This document shows positions 7,684 through 17,239 of a DNA stretch of 64,000 nt, one piece after another (position 1 is the stretch's first letter; each line of letters opens with the position of its first letter). Made by a program: the position numbers and the translations under genes. The DNA is from Streptomyces clavuligerus (lineage in GTDB: Bacteria > Actinomycetota > Actinomycetes > Streptomycetales > Streptomycetaceae). The stretch is taken from the NCBI RefSeq assembly GCF_005519465.1, contig NZ_CP027858.1:4154001-4218000 (forward strand), read 5' to 3'. A model generated the notes under the pieces. It ran no database searches and was not told the origin of the DNA. It worked only from the letters and a program-made list of their open reading frames with translations.

Positions 7684-7718
7684 TTGACTAGAAGTATTCA
7701 CTTCATGAATATGTGAAT
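7684..7718 (+). promoter_or_regulatory. hutU promoter with overlapping palindrome
   Basis: TTGACT at 7684-7689 and GAATAT at 7707-7712 are spaced 17 bases, a plausible -35/-10 for hutU. The palindrome ATTCAC-N11-GTGAAT (7696-7718), with an inner TTCATGAA, covers the -10 element in an unusually AT-rich patch. It is a good operator candidate for control of hutU and perhaps of the divergent decarboxylase. Confidence 0.6.
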
Positions 7719-7745
7719 GGATATCTCACAAGGGAGGCATCGCCC

Positions 7746-9413
7746 ATGTCAGGACCCCGCCCGGTACGGGCCCCGCGCGGCACGGAGCTGACCGCCCTGG
7801 GCTGGCAGCAGGAAGCCGCTCTCCGGATGCTCCAGAACAACCTGGACCCCGAGGTCGCCGAACACCCCGACCGGCTCGTGGTCTACGGCGGCACCGGCAA
7901 GGCGGCCCGCGACTGGCGCTCGTTCGACGCGATGGTCCGCACCCTCACCACCCTGAAGCAGGACGAGACGATGCTCGTCCAGTCCGGCCGTCCGGTCGGC
8001 GTCATGCAGACCCACGAGTGGGCCCCCCGGGTGCTGATCGCCAACAGCAACCTGGTCGGCGACTGGGCCACCTGGGAGGAGTTCCGCAGGCTCGAAGCCC
8101 TCGGACTCACCATGTACGGACAGATGACCGCCGGTTCCTGGATCTACATCGGCACCCAGGGCATCCTCCAGGGCACCTACGAGACCTTCGCCGCCGTCGC
8201 CGCCAAACGGTTCGGCGGCACCCTCGCCGGGACGATCACCCTCACGGCGGGCCTCGGCGGCATGGGCGGCGCGCAGCCGCTCGCCGTCACCATGAACGAC
8301 GGCGTCGTCATCTGCGTCGACTGCGACCCGCGCGCCATCGAACGCCGGATCGAGCACCGCTATCTCGACGTCCGCGCCGACTCCCTCGACCACGCGCTGC
8401 GGCTCGCCACCGAGGCGCGCGACGCCCGCCGCCCGCTGTCGATCGGTGTCCTGGGCAACGCCGCCGAGGTGCTGCCGCGCGCCCTGGAGATGGGCGCGCC
8501 CATCGACATCGTCACCGACCAGACCTCCGCCCACGACCCGCTCGCCTACCTCCCCGTCGGGGTCCCCTTCGACGAGATGGCCGCGTACGCCGCCGAGAAG
8601 CCCGCCGACTTCACCCAACGGGCCCGCGAGTCCATGGCCCGCCACGTCGAGGCGATGGTGGGGTTCCTGGACGCGGGCGCCGAGGTCTTCGACTACGGCA
8701 ACTCCATCCGGGGCGAGGCCAAGCTCGCGGGGTACGAGCGGGCCTTCGCCTTCCCCGGCTTCGTCCCCGCGTACATCCGTCCCCTCTTCTGCGAAGGGAA
8801 GGGCCCGTTCCGCTGGGCCGCCCTCTCCGGCGACCCCGCCGACATCGCCCGCACCGACCGCGCGATCCTCGACCTCTTCCCGGAGAACGAGTCCCTGCGC
8901 CGCTGGATCACCCTCGCGGGCGAACGGGTCCACTTCCAGGGGCTGCCCGCCCGGATCTGCTGGCTCGGCTACGGCGAACGCGACCGCGCGGGCGAGCGCT
9001 TCAACGACATGGTCGCGAGCGGTGAGCTGACGGCGCCGCTGGCGATCGGGCGCGACCACCTCGACTGCGGGTCGGTGGCGTCCCCGTACCGCGAGACCGA
9101 GGCCATGCGCGACGGGTCCGACGCGATCGCCGACTGGCCGCTCCTGAACGCGATGGTGAACGTCGCCTCCGGCGCGTCCTGGGTCTCCATCCACCACGGC
9201 GGCGGCGTCGGCATGGGGCGCTCCCTGCACGCCGGACAGGTCACCGTCGCCGACGGCACGAAGCTCGGCGGCGAGAAGATCCGCCGGGTGCTGACCAACG
9301 ACCCCGGGATGGGGGTCATCCGGCATGTGGACGCGGGGTACGAGGCGGCGGAGGCGGTGGCGGCGGAGCGGGGGGTGCGGGTGCCGATGATTTCTGAGGG
9401 GGCGGTGGAGTAG
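7746..9413 (+). CDS. hutU: Urocanate hydratase
   Basis: The enzyme converts urocanate to 4-imidazolone-5-propionate, step two of histidine degradation, in the cytosol with tightly bound NAD+. The protein has 555 residues, the usual family length. The ATG at 7746 has AAGGGAGG eight bases upstream; the ATG at 7713 lies in the operator and lacks a site. Visible marks are the [15 protein letters not shown]-binding glycine motif (about residue 170) and the conserved active-site cysteine in [14 protein letters not shown] (about C405), followed by [16 protein letters not shown] and [12 protein letters not shown]. It is intact. The M20 amidohydrolase, hutF and hutI follow on the same strand. Confidence 0.97.
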   Translation: MSGPRPVRAPRGTELTALGWQQEAALRMLQNNLDPEVAEHPDRLVVYGGTGKAARDWRSFDAMVRTLTTLKQDETMLVQSGRPVGVMQTHEWAPRVLIANSNLVGDWATWEEFRRLEALGLTMYGQMTAGSWIYIGTQGILQGTYETFAAVAAKRFGGTLAGTITLTAGLGGMGGAQPLAVTMNDGVVICVDCDPRAIERRIEHRYLDVRADSLDHALRLATEARDARRPLSIGVLGNAAEVLPRALEMGAPIDIVTDQTSAHDPLAYLPVGVPFDEMAAYAAEKPADFTQRARESMARHVEAMVGFLDAGAEVFDYGNSIRGEAKLAGYERAFAFPGFVPAYIRPLFCEGKGPFRWAALSGDPADIARTDRAILDLFPENESLRRWITLAGERVHFQGLPARICWLGYGERDRAGERFNDMVASGELTAPLAIGRDHLDCGSVASPYRETEAMRDGSDAIADWPLLNAMVNVASGASWVSIHHGGGVGMGRSLHAGQVTVADGTKLGGEKIRRVLTNDPGMGVIRHVDAGYEAAEAVAAERGVRVPMISEGAVE

Positions 9414-9498
9414 TTCCGGGGTGCGGTGCGGGTCCGTCGTTGTGGCTCGGGTGCGGTGGGGTGCGGGGCGGTTTTGCCCGGGTCCGTCGGGCCTTTCG

Positions 9499-10252
9499 GG
9501 TGCACCGGGGTGCGGGGTCCGTCCTCAAACGCCGGACGGGCTTGATGTGCGGGTGCGTCGGTGCCCACCGGGCGGGGTGCGGGCGGTCGTTCTCCTCGGG
9601 TGGCGTGGGCCTCCGGGCTCACCTCCTCGGGGCCGGCAGAGCGAACGCCGATGTCCGGACTCGGGCACTCCTCCGCCGGTCCCCTGCGGGGGCGACCCTG
9701 CACCCCACGCCCATGGGGTGCGGGGGCCGGTGCCCGGCGCCGGTGGGCACCCCCCGCCCGGTGGGAGGAAGAAGCTGCCCGGGGCTTGCAGGGCGGAACA
9801 CCGTCGGCAGGCCGGGGCCGAGAGGTCGGACCCGGGCGGGCAGAGAAGTGGAGTGTGCACGCCTGGCTGCCGTCGTTCCTTGCCCGTGGGGTTTTCCTCC
9901 TTCCGCCGGACGGGGGTGGTCCACGACCCAAGGCGGGGCGGTGGCCTGTGGAGTTCCCTCCGTCCACCGGGGGCGGTGGGGTTTCTCTTCCCCCTCGCGG
10001 GGGTGGGTCCACGGCCTGGAGCGAGGGCGGTGACCGCGAGGCGGGGGGTGCAGGGTCGCCCCCGCAGGGGACCGGCGGACGACCGCCCGCACTCGACGTG
10101 TGCCTTCGGTCTGCCGGCCCCGAGGAGGTGAGCCCGGAGGCCCACGCCACCCGAGCCATCCAGCCGCCCGCACCCCAGCCGGTGGGTACCGACGCACCCG
10201 CACAAAACCAGCCCGTCCGGCGCTTGAGGACGGACCCCGCACCCCGGTGCAG
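9499..10252. repeat. Composite intergenic repeat: ~215-bp imperfect inverted arms around a GC-rich core
   Basis: The 984 bases between hutU and the M20 gene hold no credible ORF. The left arm (about 9499-9712) and right arm (about 10037-10252) are imperfect reverse complements; for example GTCCGTCCTCAAACGCCGGA on the left pairs with TCCGGCGCTTGAGGACGGAC on the right. The core contains GGA/CCT-rich stretches without coding character. The motif GCCCGTCCGGCGTTTGAGGA is, as I recall, a recurrent intergenic sequence of Streptomyces chromosomes. Arms of this size could form a very long cruciform or RNA hairpin and would probably uncouple hutU transcription from the genes downstream. Confidence 0.75.
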
Positions 10253-10375
10253 CGGAAACACAACAACGGACCCGGCCACAGCCGACCCGCACCCCGGTGC
10301 ACCGGAAGCACAACAACGGACCCGGGCACAGCCGACCCGCACCCCGGTGCACCGGAAACACAACAACGGACCCGC
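10236..10375. repeat. 50-bp tandem repeat, about 2.8 copies
   Basis: The blocks ACCCCGGTGC and CAACAACGGA recur at exactly 50-base intervals (10241/10291/10341 and 10261/10311/10361) with few differences. The array lies just before the ribosome-binding site of the M20 gene. Degenerate complements of the unit occur at 9426-9510, the outer edge of the left arm, so the array belongs to the composite repeat. No unique spacers are present, so it is not CRISPR. Confidence 0.85.
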
Positions 10376-10397
10376 ACAAACACCCCCAAGGAGACCC

Positions 10398-11606
10398 ATG
10401 CCCACCTTCACCGAGATGTGGCGTGACCTCACCCCCATCGGCCGCCACACCCCCACCAACGGCTACCGCCGCTACGCCTGGACCGGCGCCGACACCGACT
10501 GCCGCGCCTGGTTCCGGGAGCAGACCCTCGCCCGGGGGCTGCGCTACGAGACCGACCGCAACGGCAACCAGTGGGCCTGGCTCGGCGACCCGGCCGACGG
10601 GGACGCCGTCGTCACCGGGTCGCACCTGGACTCCGTGCCCGACGGCGGGGCCTTCGACGGCCCCCTCGGCGTCGTCTCCGCGCTCGCCGCGCTCGACGGG
10701 CTCCGGGCGCGGGGCGCGCGCCCCACCCGGCCGCTGGGGATCGCCAACTTCAGCGACGAGGAGGGCGCCCGCTTCGGCCTCGCCTGTGTGGGGTCACGGC
10801 TCAGCGCGGGCCGCCTCACCCGGGAGCAGGCGTACGCGCTCACCGACGCGGACGGGGTGACGCTGCCCGAGGCGATGGAGGCGGCGGGCCAGGACCCGAC
10901 GGACCTCGGGCCCGACCCCGAACGCCTCGCCCGCATCGGCGCCTTCGTCGAGCTGCACGTCGAGCAGGGCCGCGCCCTCGACCTCGGCGGCCACCCCGTC
11001 GGTATCGCGTCCGCGATCTGGCCGCACGGCCGCTGGCGGTTCGACTTCGCGGGCGAGGCCAACCACGCGGGCACCACGCGGATCGCCGACCGCCGCGACC
11101 CGATGCTGAGCTACGCGGAGACCGTGCTCGCGGCCCGCCGCGAGGCGGAACTCACGGGCGCCCTCGCGACCTTCGGCAAGGTGGCCGTCGAACCGGGCGG
11201 GGTCAACGCGATCCCCTCCCTGGTGCGGGGCTGGCTCGACGCCCGCGCCGCCGACCAGGAGACCCTGGACACCGTCGTCGCCGCGATCCGGCGGGCCGCC
11301 GAGGAGCGCGCCCGCCGCGACGGCGTGGACCTGGCCGTCGTCCGTGAGTCGTTCACCCCGGTCGTCGAGTTCGAGCACGCCCTGCGGGACGAGTTGAACC
11401 GTATCCTCGGCGGCGCCGTGCCGGTCCTCGGCACCGGCGCGGGCCACGACGCGGGCATCCTCTCCGCGTCCGTCCCCACCGCCATGATCTTCGTCCGCAA
11501 CCCCACCGGCGTCTCGCACTCCCCGGCCGAGTCCGCCACCGAGGACGACTGCCTGGCCGGGGTCCACGCGCTCACCGACGTCCTGGAGGGCCTGGCATGC
11601 CGCTGA
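10398..11606 (+). CDS. M20-family amidohydrolase (allantoate amidohydrolase/N-carbamoylase type) in the hut cluster
   Basis: The protein has 402 residues; the ATG at 10398 has AAGGAG five bases upstream, whereas the frame open from 9561 runs through repeats. Two-metal peptidase motifs are visible: GSHLDSVPDGGAFDG (about residue 75), FSDEEGARFG (about 120), ELHVEQG, a dimerisation domain with GEANHAGTT, and GAGHDAGIL with SHSPAE at the C-terminus. Relatives act on allantoate or N-carbamoyl amino acids. Its stop overlaps hutF by 10 bases, and no classical hutG is seen nearby. I infer that it hydrolyses the HutF product N-formyl-L-glutamate to glutamate and formate. Confidence 0.85.
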   Translation: MPTFTEMWRDLTPIGRHTPTNGYRRYAWTGADTDCRAWFREQTLARGLRYETDRNGNQWAWLGDPADGDAVVTGSHLDSVPDGGAFDGPLGVVSALAALDGLRARGARPTRPLGIANFSDEEGARFGLACVGSRLSAGRLTREQAYALTDADGVTLPEAMEAAGQDPTDLGPDPERLARIGAFVELHVEQGRALDLGGHPVGIASAIWPHGRWRFDFAGEANHAGTTRIADRRDPMLSYAETVLAARREAELTGALATFGKVAVEPGGVNAIPSLVRGWLDARAADQETLDTVVAAIRRAAEERARRDGVDLAVVRESFTPVVEFEHALRDELNRILGGAVPVLGTGAGHDAGILSASVPTAMIFVRNPTGVSHSPAESATEDDCLAGVHALTDVLEGLACR

Positions 11607-12982
11607 CCACCACCTACTGGGCGGAACACGCCTGGCTGCCCACCGGGGACGCGTCCGGTGCCGGCCCGGGTACCGGCCCCGGTGTCGTCGCCGGTGTCGT
11701 GCTCGACGTCCGCGACGGCGTCGTCACCTCCGTGCGCACGGGGGTCGCCGCACCCCCGCCCGGCGCCGAGACGCTGCGCGGACTCACCGTCCCCGGCCTG
11801 GCGAACGCCCACTCGCACGCGTTCCACCGGGCCCTGCGCGGCACCGTCCAGGTCGGCACGGGCACCTTCTGGACCTGGCGGGAGGTGATGTACGAGGTCG
11901 CCTCCCGGCTCACCCCCGACTCCTACCACCGGCTGGCGCGCGCCGTGTACGCGGAGATGGCGCTCGCGGGCATCACGTCGGTCGGCGAGTTCCACTATCT
12001 CCACCACGGCCCCGGCGGCGTCCGCTACGCCGACCCCAACGCCATGGGCGAGGCCCTGATCGCGGCGGCCGGGGAGGCGGGCATCCGGATCACGCTGCTG
12101 GACACCGTCTATCTGCACGGCGGACTCGGGCGGGACGGGTACAAGCCCCTGGCGGGGCCGCAGCTCCGGTTCGGGGACGGCGACGCCGACGCCTGGTTCG
12201 AGCGCTGGTCCCGGCTGAAGCCCGCCGGGCTCGCCCGCATCGGCGCCGCCGTCCACTCCGTGCGGGCCTTCTCCGGGGCCGACGACCACACCCGTTTCGC
12301 GGAACGCACCGACGGCTTCCCGGTCCACATCCACCTCTCGGAGCAGCCCGCCGAGAACGAGGCGTGCCGTGCGGTCCACGGCCGCACCCCGGCGCGGCTC
12401 CTCGCCGACGCGGGCTTCTGGAAGCCGACCGTCACCGCCGTCCACGCCACCCATCTCACCGAGGAGGACATCCGTCTCCTGGGCGGCGCGGGCACCGGGG
12501 TCTGCATGTGCCCCACCACCGAACGGGACCTCGCCGACGGCATCGGACCCGCCGTCGCCCTCGGCCGCGCGGGCTGCCCCCTCTCGCTGGGCAGCGACAG
12601 CCACGCCGTGATCGACCTGCTGGAGGAGGCCCGCGCGCTCGAACTGAACGAGCGGCTGCGCACCCGCACCCGGGGCCACTGGACCGCCGCCGGGCTGCTG
12701 CACGCCGCGACCGCCGCCGGGCACGCCTCGATCGGCTGGCCCGAGGCGGGGCGGCTGGAGCCGGGCTCGGCCGCCGACTTCGCCGCCGTCGCGCTGGACT
12801 CCGTCCGGACGGCGGGTCCCGTGCCGGGGCTCGCCGCCGAGGCGGTGGTCTTCGCGGCGACGGCGGCGGACGTCACGGACGTGGTGGTCGCGGGCAGGCG
12901 GGTGGTCCGCGACCGGACGCACACGGCCGTGCCCGACCCGGCGGCGGCGCTCGCGGCGGCCGTCGCGGAGCTGCGCGGGTAG
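11597..12982 (+). CDS. hutF: Formimidoylglutamate deiminase
   Basis: The enzyme deiminates N-formimidoyl-L-glutamate to N-formyl-L-glutamate and ammonia, the two-step branch of histidine degradation. The protein has 461 residues in the amidohydrolase superfamily, with metal-binding NAHSHAFHRALRG (about residue 70), HIHLSEQPAENEAC, HATHLTEEDIRLL and the catalytic Asp in LGSDSHAVIDLLEEARALE. The start overlaps the end of the M20 gene, so the two are coupled, which supports consecutive enzymatic steps. Family length is normal and no key residue is missing. Confidence 0.95.
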   Translation: MPLTTTYWAEHAWLPTGDASGAGPGTGPGVVAGVVLDVRDGVVTSVRTGVAAPPPGAETLRGLTVPGLANAHSHAFHRALRGTVQVGTGTFWTWREVMYEVASRLTPDSYHRLARAVYAEMALAGITSVGEFHYLHHGPGGVRYADPNAMGEALIAAAGEAGIRITLLDTVYLHGGLGRDGYKPLAGPQLRFGDGDADAWFERWSRLKPAGLARIGAAVHSVRAFSGADDHTRFAERTDGFPVHIHLSEQPAENEACRAVHGRTPARLLADAGFWKPTVTAVHATHLTEEDIRLLGGAGTGVCMCPTTERDLADGIGPAVALGRAGCPLSLGSDSHAVIDLLEEARALELNERLRTRTRGHWTAAGLLHAATAAGHASIGWPEAGRLEPGSAADFAAVALDSVRTAGPVPGLAAEAVVFAATAADVTDVVVAGRRVVRDRTHTAVPDPAAALAAAVAELRG

Positions 12983-13098
12983 GGCCGCGCGCTCCGGGCG
13001 GGGTGCGATGGACCGGAACCGGCCGGTGGTGCGACCCTGGAGGCCGTACGGCACGCAGCCGTACGGCCTTCCGGTGTGGTCCGGCGTAGGGAGAGCGC

Positions 13099-13278
13099 AT
13101 GCAGTGTCCGGAGTGCGGCGGCGACGCCCTGCCCGACCCGGAGGGCCCGCGGGTGATCCGCTGCATGAGCTGCTGGCACGCCTGGGCGGTCCCGCAGCCC
13201 GCCTCCTGCCCGGGTCTGATGCGGCGTTTCCTGCCCGCGCTGCGCGCCGCCGCGCGGGCGGTCCGCCCGTCCCGCTGA
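13099..13278 (+). CDS. Small zinc-ribbon protein (59 aa)
   Basis: The ATG at 13099 follows GGGAGAG. The protein starts MQCPECGGDAL and has a second pair in RCMSC, giving C-x2-C and C-x2-C knuckles of a zinc ribbon, then a basic tail (LMRRFLPALRAAARAVRPSR). It could bind nucleic acid or be a small accessory factor. It is the first of three genes that separate hutF from hutI, and a 9-bp tandem repeat follows its stop. Confidence 0.7.
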   Translation: MQCPECGGDALPDPEGPRVIRCMSCWHAWAVPQPASCPGLMRRFLPALRAAARAVRPSR

Positions 13279-13280
13279 GA

Positions 13281-13325
13281 CCACCGGCACCACCGGCACC
13301 ACCGGCACCACCGGCACCACCGTCG
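13281..13325. repeat. 9-bp tandem repeat between zinc-ribbon and NUDIX genes
   Basis: The unit CCACCGGCA is repeated four times with a degenerate fifth copy, starting just after the zinc-ribbon stop codon. In frame it would read Thr-Gly-Thr repeats, but no ORF uses it. Confidence 0.8.
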
Positions 13326-13356
13326 GCACCGGCCCCCCAGAGAGGCATCGCACAGC

Positions 13357-13881
13357 GTGAAACGGCTCGTCGCCCGGATGTGGCGCGGCATCAGCGGCCC
13401 CGTCCAGTGGCGCGTCATGTGGCTGGCCAACGCCAAGTTCATGATCGGCGTGACCGGTCTGGTCCGCGACGACTGGGGCCGGGTGCTGGTGCTGCGCCAC
13501 CGCCTCTGGCCCGAGGACCGGCCCTGGGGGCTGCCGACGGGATACGCCCACAGGGGCGAGGAGTTCGCCGCGACCGTCGTCCGTGAGGTCAAGGAGGAGA
13601 CCGGCCTCGACGTCACCACCGGCCGCCTCCTCCGCCTCACCAGCGGCTACCGCCTGCGCGCGGAAGTCGCCTACGAGGCCCGCCTGATCGGCGGCGAGCT
13701 GCGGATCGACCCCCTGGAGATCCTGGAGGCCCGCTGGTGCGCCCCGGACCAACTCCCGGACGGCCTCCAGGAGTCCCACCGGCAGTTGATCGCCGCGGCG
13801 ACGGACCCGACGGCGGACACTACGGCGGACCCGACAGCGGACACGGCCACAGCACCGGGTGACACCGGGGATATCACGTGA
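13357..13881 (+). CDS. NUDIX hydrolase
   Basis: The protein has 174 residues with ATG at 13357. A complete Nudix box, G-x5-E-x7-R-E-x2-E-E-x-G, spans about residues 62-84 (GYAHRGEEFAATVVREVKEE then TGL), so Mg2+-dependent hydrolysis of a nucleoside diphosphate-linked substrate is expected. An N-terminal amphipathic stretch with RMWRGISGPVQWRVMWLANAKF may contact membrane. The C-terminus is a low-complexity DPTADTTADPTADTATA repeat produced by a tandem DNA repeat and so variable in evolution. Substrate not predictable from the sequence. Confidence 0.85.
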   Translation: MKRLVARMWRGISGPVQWRVMWLANAKFMIGVTGLVRDDWGRVLVLRHRLWPEDRPWGLPTGYAHRGEEFAATVVREVKEETGLDVTTGRLLRLTSGYRLRAEVAYEARLIGGELRIDPLEILEARWCAPDQLPDGLQESHRQLIAAATDPTADTTADPTADTATAPGDTGDIT

Positions 13882-14126
13882 TGCTCCTCGGATGAGCCGG
13901 ACCATCGCCCGGTCTGTCCGAAAATCAGGAAATAGCCGGGGGTAGGGTGATGGCCCCCACCCGGTTCGTGAACGACCCCGGTCCGTGAACGACCCCGGTC
14001 CCGGCCCGCGCCCGGACCGGGACACCGGTGGGCCGTTCCGCGTTCCGTCGGACCAGCCCACCGCGTTGTCAGCTCCGTGCACACCCGGGGAGAGCGGACG
14101 ACGAGAGCAGGGGGAAGGGCGCCGGA

Positions 14127-15860
14127 ATGCCGTGCATACGCGTGGAGAACGAAGCCGCCGGGCCGCCCGGAACACCGCCCGGACGGCGGCTCATATCCCG
14201 CAGCCGCCTCGCCCTCTGCGCGGCCCTCGCGCTCTGCGCCCTCGCCGTCCTCCAGCACTTACTCGTCCTCGCCGGATTCGGCGATCTCCTCCCCGGCGGG
14301 CAGCCCTGGCCCCTGCTGCTCGGCGCCGCCCTCGCCTGGCCCGTTCTGCGGCGGCGGTTCTCCGGGAACGGGCCGCCGCCGCTCCCCGGCCCCGTCCGCC
14401 GGGTCCTGCGGGCCGTGCGCCGGGTGCCCGTGGCGCTGTGGCTCCTCGGCGCGCTGGCGCTCGCCGCCGGGGTCTGGGCCTGGCTCCAGGACAAGGAGCC
14501 CTGGATCGGCCACGAGGAGGCCGTCTACGCCAACAAGGCCCGCTCCTGGTACGACGGCACCCCCGACGCGGGCTGGGGCCCCTACCGGCCGCTCGGGCTG
14601 CCCGCGCTGGGGCGGATCGCGCTGGAGATCCACCCCGGGGTCGGAGCGCTGCGGGCCGTCGCCCTCGTCCTCACCCTCGGCGCCCTCCTCACCGTCCACC
14701 TCGTCGCCGCCCGCTGGCTCGCCTCCCCCCGCCGCGCCGTGGTCGTCGTGCTCGTCCTGCTCAGCGGGGTCGGATTCCTGCGCCGGGTGCCCGAGTTCCT
14801 CACCGATATCGGCGTCACCGCGCTGCTGCTCTGGCTGCTCCTCCTGCTGGTGCGGGCCCAGGAGAACCCGGCGGGACGCGCCCTCGACGCCGTCCCCCTC
14901 GTGACGCTCGCCGCCTTCTATCTGCGCTACGGCGTCGTCGGCAATCTGCTGGCGATCACCGTCGCCGCCCTGCTCTGCTACGGGCCGCGCTCCTGGCTGC
15001 GCCACAGCCGTCGGCTCGCCCGCGCGGGCGCGGTGCTCCTCGTCGGACTCCTGCCCCACCTCGTCCACGCGACCGTGGTCACCGGGTCGCCCGTCGGGCT
15101 GCTCACCTGGGCCACCCACCAGGCCGAACGCGGCTTCGTCGGCGACGGGTTCCTCTACTACCTCGCGATCTTCCCGTACCGGCTCGCGGGCGACCTCGGC
15201 GCGATCGTCATGGCCGCCGGTGCCGTCGCCGCGTTCCGCGCCGCCCGGCGGCTGTGGCGCGCCCACCGCGGCGCGGCCCCGCCGGTCCCGGTCGCCGCCG
15301 AGGACCGGCGCACCGCCTTCCTCGGCTGCTGCGCCCTGCTCATCCCGCTGGTCCTCGGCGTGGCCACCGACGGCGAGCCGCGCTTCGTCTACGTCCCCGT
15401 CGTCCTGCTCACGATCCTCGGCGTGGGCAGGCTCGCCGACCTCGCCGGGTCCCTGGTACCGGCGCTGCTCGCGGCGGTCGCGGCGATGGCGGTGCTCACC
15501 GTCCTCGGCACCGCGCGGGTGATCGCGGACGTCGCGATGGCCGCGCCCAACGCGCAGCGGAAGTCCACCGTCCCGGTCGCGCTGGAGCTGCGGAACGACG
15601 GGCGGCCCTGTCTCCTCGTCACCGGGTACGAACCGGATCTGGGCTGGTACTCGGGGTGCGACGCGGTCACCTACGGCCAGTTCCGCCGGATGTCCCCGCC
15701 GCCGGGCACCCTGGTGCGGCTCGTCCTCTTCGAGAAGGGGCGCGACCAGCCCGGGGCGGCGGCGCTGGAACGGCTGATCGGCGACCGGCACGGCGGCAGC
15801 CGGACCGTCCCCACGGAGGGTTCGCTCGGCGACGCGACCGTCATCACGCTCACGCCCTGA
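14127..15860 (+). CDS. Polytopic membrane protein, GT39/ArnT-like glycosyltransferase family
   Basis: The protein has 577 residues; the ATG at 14127 has a GGGGAAGGG purine run upstream, while the longer frame to 14028 is not coding-like. About ten hydrophobic helices are visible, the first at residues 25-45. The first periplasmic loop carries WIGHEEAVYANKARSWYDG, the acidic-residue pattern expected of a GT-C catalytic loop. A C-terminal soluble domain (about 470-577) lies outside the helices. It probably transfers a sugar from a lipid-linked donor, though a pure transport or scaffolding role cannot be excluded. It is inserted between hutF and hutI. Confidence 0.65.
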   Translation: MPCIRVENEAAGPPGTPPGRRLISRSRLALCAALALCALAVLQHLLVLAGFGDLLPGGQPWPLLLGAALAWPVLRRRFSGNGPPPLPGPVRRVLRAVRRVPVALWLLGALALAAGVWAWLQDKEPWIGHEEAVYANKARSWYDGTPDAGWGPYRPLGLPALGRIALEIHPGVGALRAVALVLTLGALLTVHLVAARWLASPRRAVVVVLVLLSGVGFLRRVPEFLTDIGVTALLLWLLLLLVRAQENPAGRALDAVPLVTLAAFYLRYGVVGNLLAITVAALLCYGPRSWLRHSRRLARAGAVLLVGLLPHLVHATVVTGSPVGLLTWATHQAERGFVGDGFLYYLAIFPYRLAGDLGAIVMAAGAVAAFRAARRLWRAHRGAAPPVPVAAEDRRTAFLGCCALLIPLVLGVATDGEPRFVYVPVVLLTILGVGRLADLAGSLVPALLAAVAAMAVLTVLGTARVIADVAMAAPNAQRKSTVPVALELRNDGRPCLLVTGYEPDLGWYSGCDAVTYGQFRRMSPPPGTLVRLVLFEKGRDQPGAAALERLIGDRHGGSRTVPTEGSLGDATVITLTP

Positions 15861-15951
15861 CGCCCCGGGGCTCTGACGCCCTGGCGCCCCGGGGCCCGTG
15901 GCGCGGGACGGCTTGGCAGACTCTCCCCCAGCAGCCGTGCGAGAGGACCCC

Positions 15952-17124
15952 ATGACCACCACCCTCATCACCAACATCTCCGCGCTGGTCACCAATGACC
16001 CCGCCCGCGAAGGCGACTCGCCCCTCGGGACCGTCGAGTCCGCCGCCGTCGTCATCGAGGGCGAGCACATCGTCTGGACCGGCCGGGCCCAGGACGCCCC
16101 CGCCGCCGACACCGTCCACGACGCCGCCGGACGGGCCGCCGTCCCCGGCTTCGTGGACTCGCACTCCCATCTCGTCTTCGCCGGGGACCGCACCGCCGAG
16201 TTCAACGCCCGGATGTCCGGGGCGCCCTACCGCGCGGGCGGCATCCGCACCACCGTCGCCGCCACCCGGGCCGCGTCCGACGCCGAGCTGGAAGCCGGAC
16301 TGACCCGCTATCTGGACGAGGCCCTGCGCCAGGGCACCACCGTCATGGAGACCAAGTCCGGGTACGGGCTCACCGTCGCGGACGAGGCCCGCGCGCTGGA
16401 GCTGGCCGCCCGCCACACCGACGAGGTGACCTATCTGGGGGCGCATGTCGTCGCCCCCGAGTACGCGGACGACCCCGGCGGCTATGTCGACCTCGTCACC
16501 GGCCCGATGCTGGACGCGTGCGCGCCCCACGCCCGCTGGGTCGACGTCTTCTGCGAGCGCGGCGCCTTCGACGGCGACCAGGCCCGCGCCGTGCTGACCG
16601 CCGGGATCGCGAAGGGGCTCACCCCCCGGGTGCACGCCAACCAGCTCGGCCACGGCCCGGGCGTGCGGCTCGCCGTGGAGCTGGGCGCGGCCAGCGCCGA
16701 CCACTGCACCCATCTGACCGACGCCGACATCGACGCGCTCGCGGGCGGGGACACCGTGGCCACCCTGCTGCCGGGCGCCGAGTTCTCCACCCGCGCCCCC
16801 TGGCCCGACGCCCGGCGGCTGCTGGACGCCGGGGTGACGGTCGCCCTCTCCACGGACTGCAACCCGGGCTCCTCGTTCACGTCCTCGATGCCGTTCTGCA
16901 TCGCCCTCGCGGTCCGGGACATGGGCATGACGCCCCACGAGGCGCTCTGGGCGGCCACCGCGGGCGGCGCGCGCGCCCTGCGCCGTACGGACGTGGGACG
17001 GATCGCTCCCGGGTCCCGCGCCGATCTGGTGCTGCTGGACGCGCCCAGCCCGGTGCACCTGGCCTACCGGCCCGGGGTGCCGCTGGTGACGGACGTCTGG
17101 CGGCGGGGCGTCAAGGAGAAGTAG
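15952..17124 (+). CDS. hutI: Imidazolonepropionase
   Basis: The enzyme hydrolyses 4-imidazolone-5-propionate to N-formimidoyl-L-glutamate, step three of histidine degradation. The protein has 390 residues with ATG at 15952 and GAGAGG upstream. It shows the amidohydrolase metal site [12 protein letters not shown] (about residue 70), a substrate-binding METKSGYGL segment, HANQLGHG, and the metal/catalytic Asp in [11 protein letters not shown]. Complete. It stands apart from hutU and hutF by about 3 kb of unrelated genes, so it probably has its own promoter in the 90-base gap upstream. Confidence 0.95.
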   Translation: MTTTLITNISALVTNDPAREGDSPLGTVESAAVVIEGEHIVWTGRAQDAPAADTVHDAAGRAAVPGFVDSHSHLVFAGDRTAEFNARMSGAPYRAGGIRTTVAATRAASDAELEAGLTRYLDEALRQGTTVMETKSGYGLTVADEARALELAARHTDEVTYLGAHVVAPEYADDPGGYVDLVTGPMLDACAPHARWVDVFCERGAFDGDQARAVLTAGIAKGLTPRVHANQLGHGPGVRLAVELGAASADHCTHLTDADIDALAGGDTVATLLPGAEFSTRAPWPDARRLLDAGVTVALSTDCNPGSSFTSSMPFCIALAVRDMGMTPHEALWAATAGGARALRRTDVGRIAPGSRADLVLLDAPSPVHLAYRPGVPLVTDVWRRGVKEK

Positions 17125-17239
17125 TCCGAGAGGCAGTCCGAGAAACAGCGCAGCGAGGCAGCCCACCGGCCACCGGCCGTCGGAGACCCGGCCTCGGCCC
17201 CGGGCCCCGGCCGCGCGGGAGCGCCCGCCGTGGCCGGGG

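Noticed and set aside
10236-10375. Possible CRISPR or iteron array
   Set aside because: 50-base units are direct tandem copies without spacers and no replication gene is adjacent.
9561-10397. N-terminal extension of the M20 amidohydrolase from 9561
   Set aside because: The added 279 codons lie wholly within intergenic repeats, and a clear ribosome-binding site precedes the ATG at 10398.
12109-14175. A 688-codon minus-strand frame across hutF and the zinc-ribbon/NUDIX genes
   Set aside because: Antisense to three recognised genes and low-complexity.
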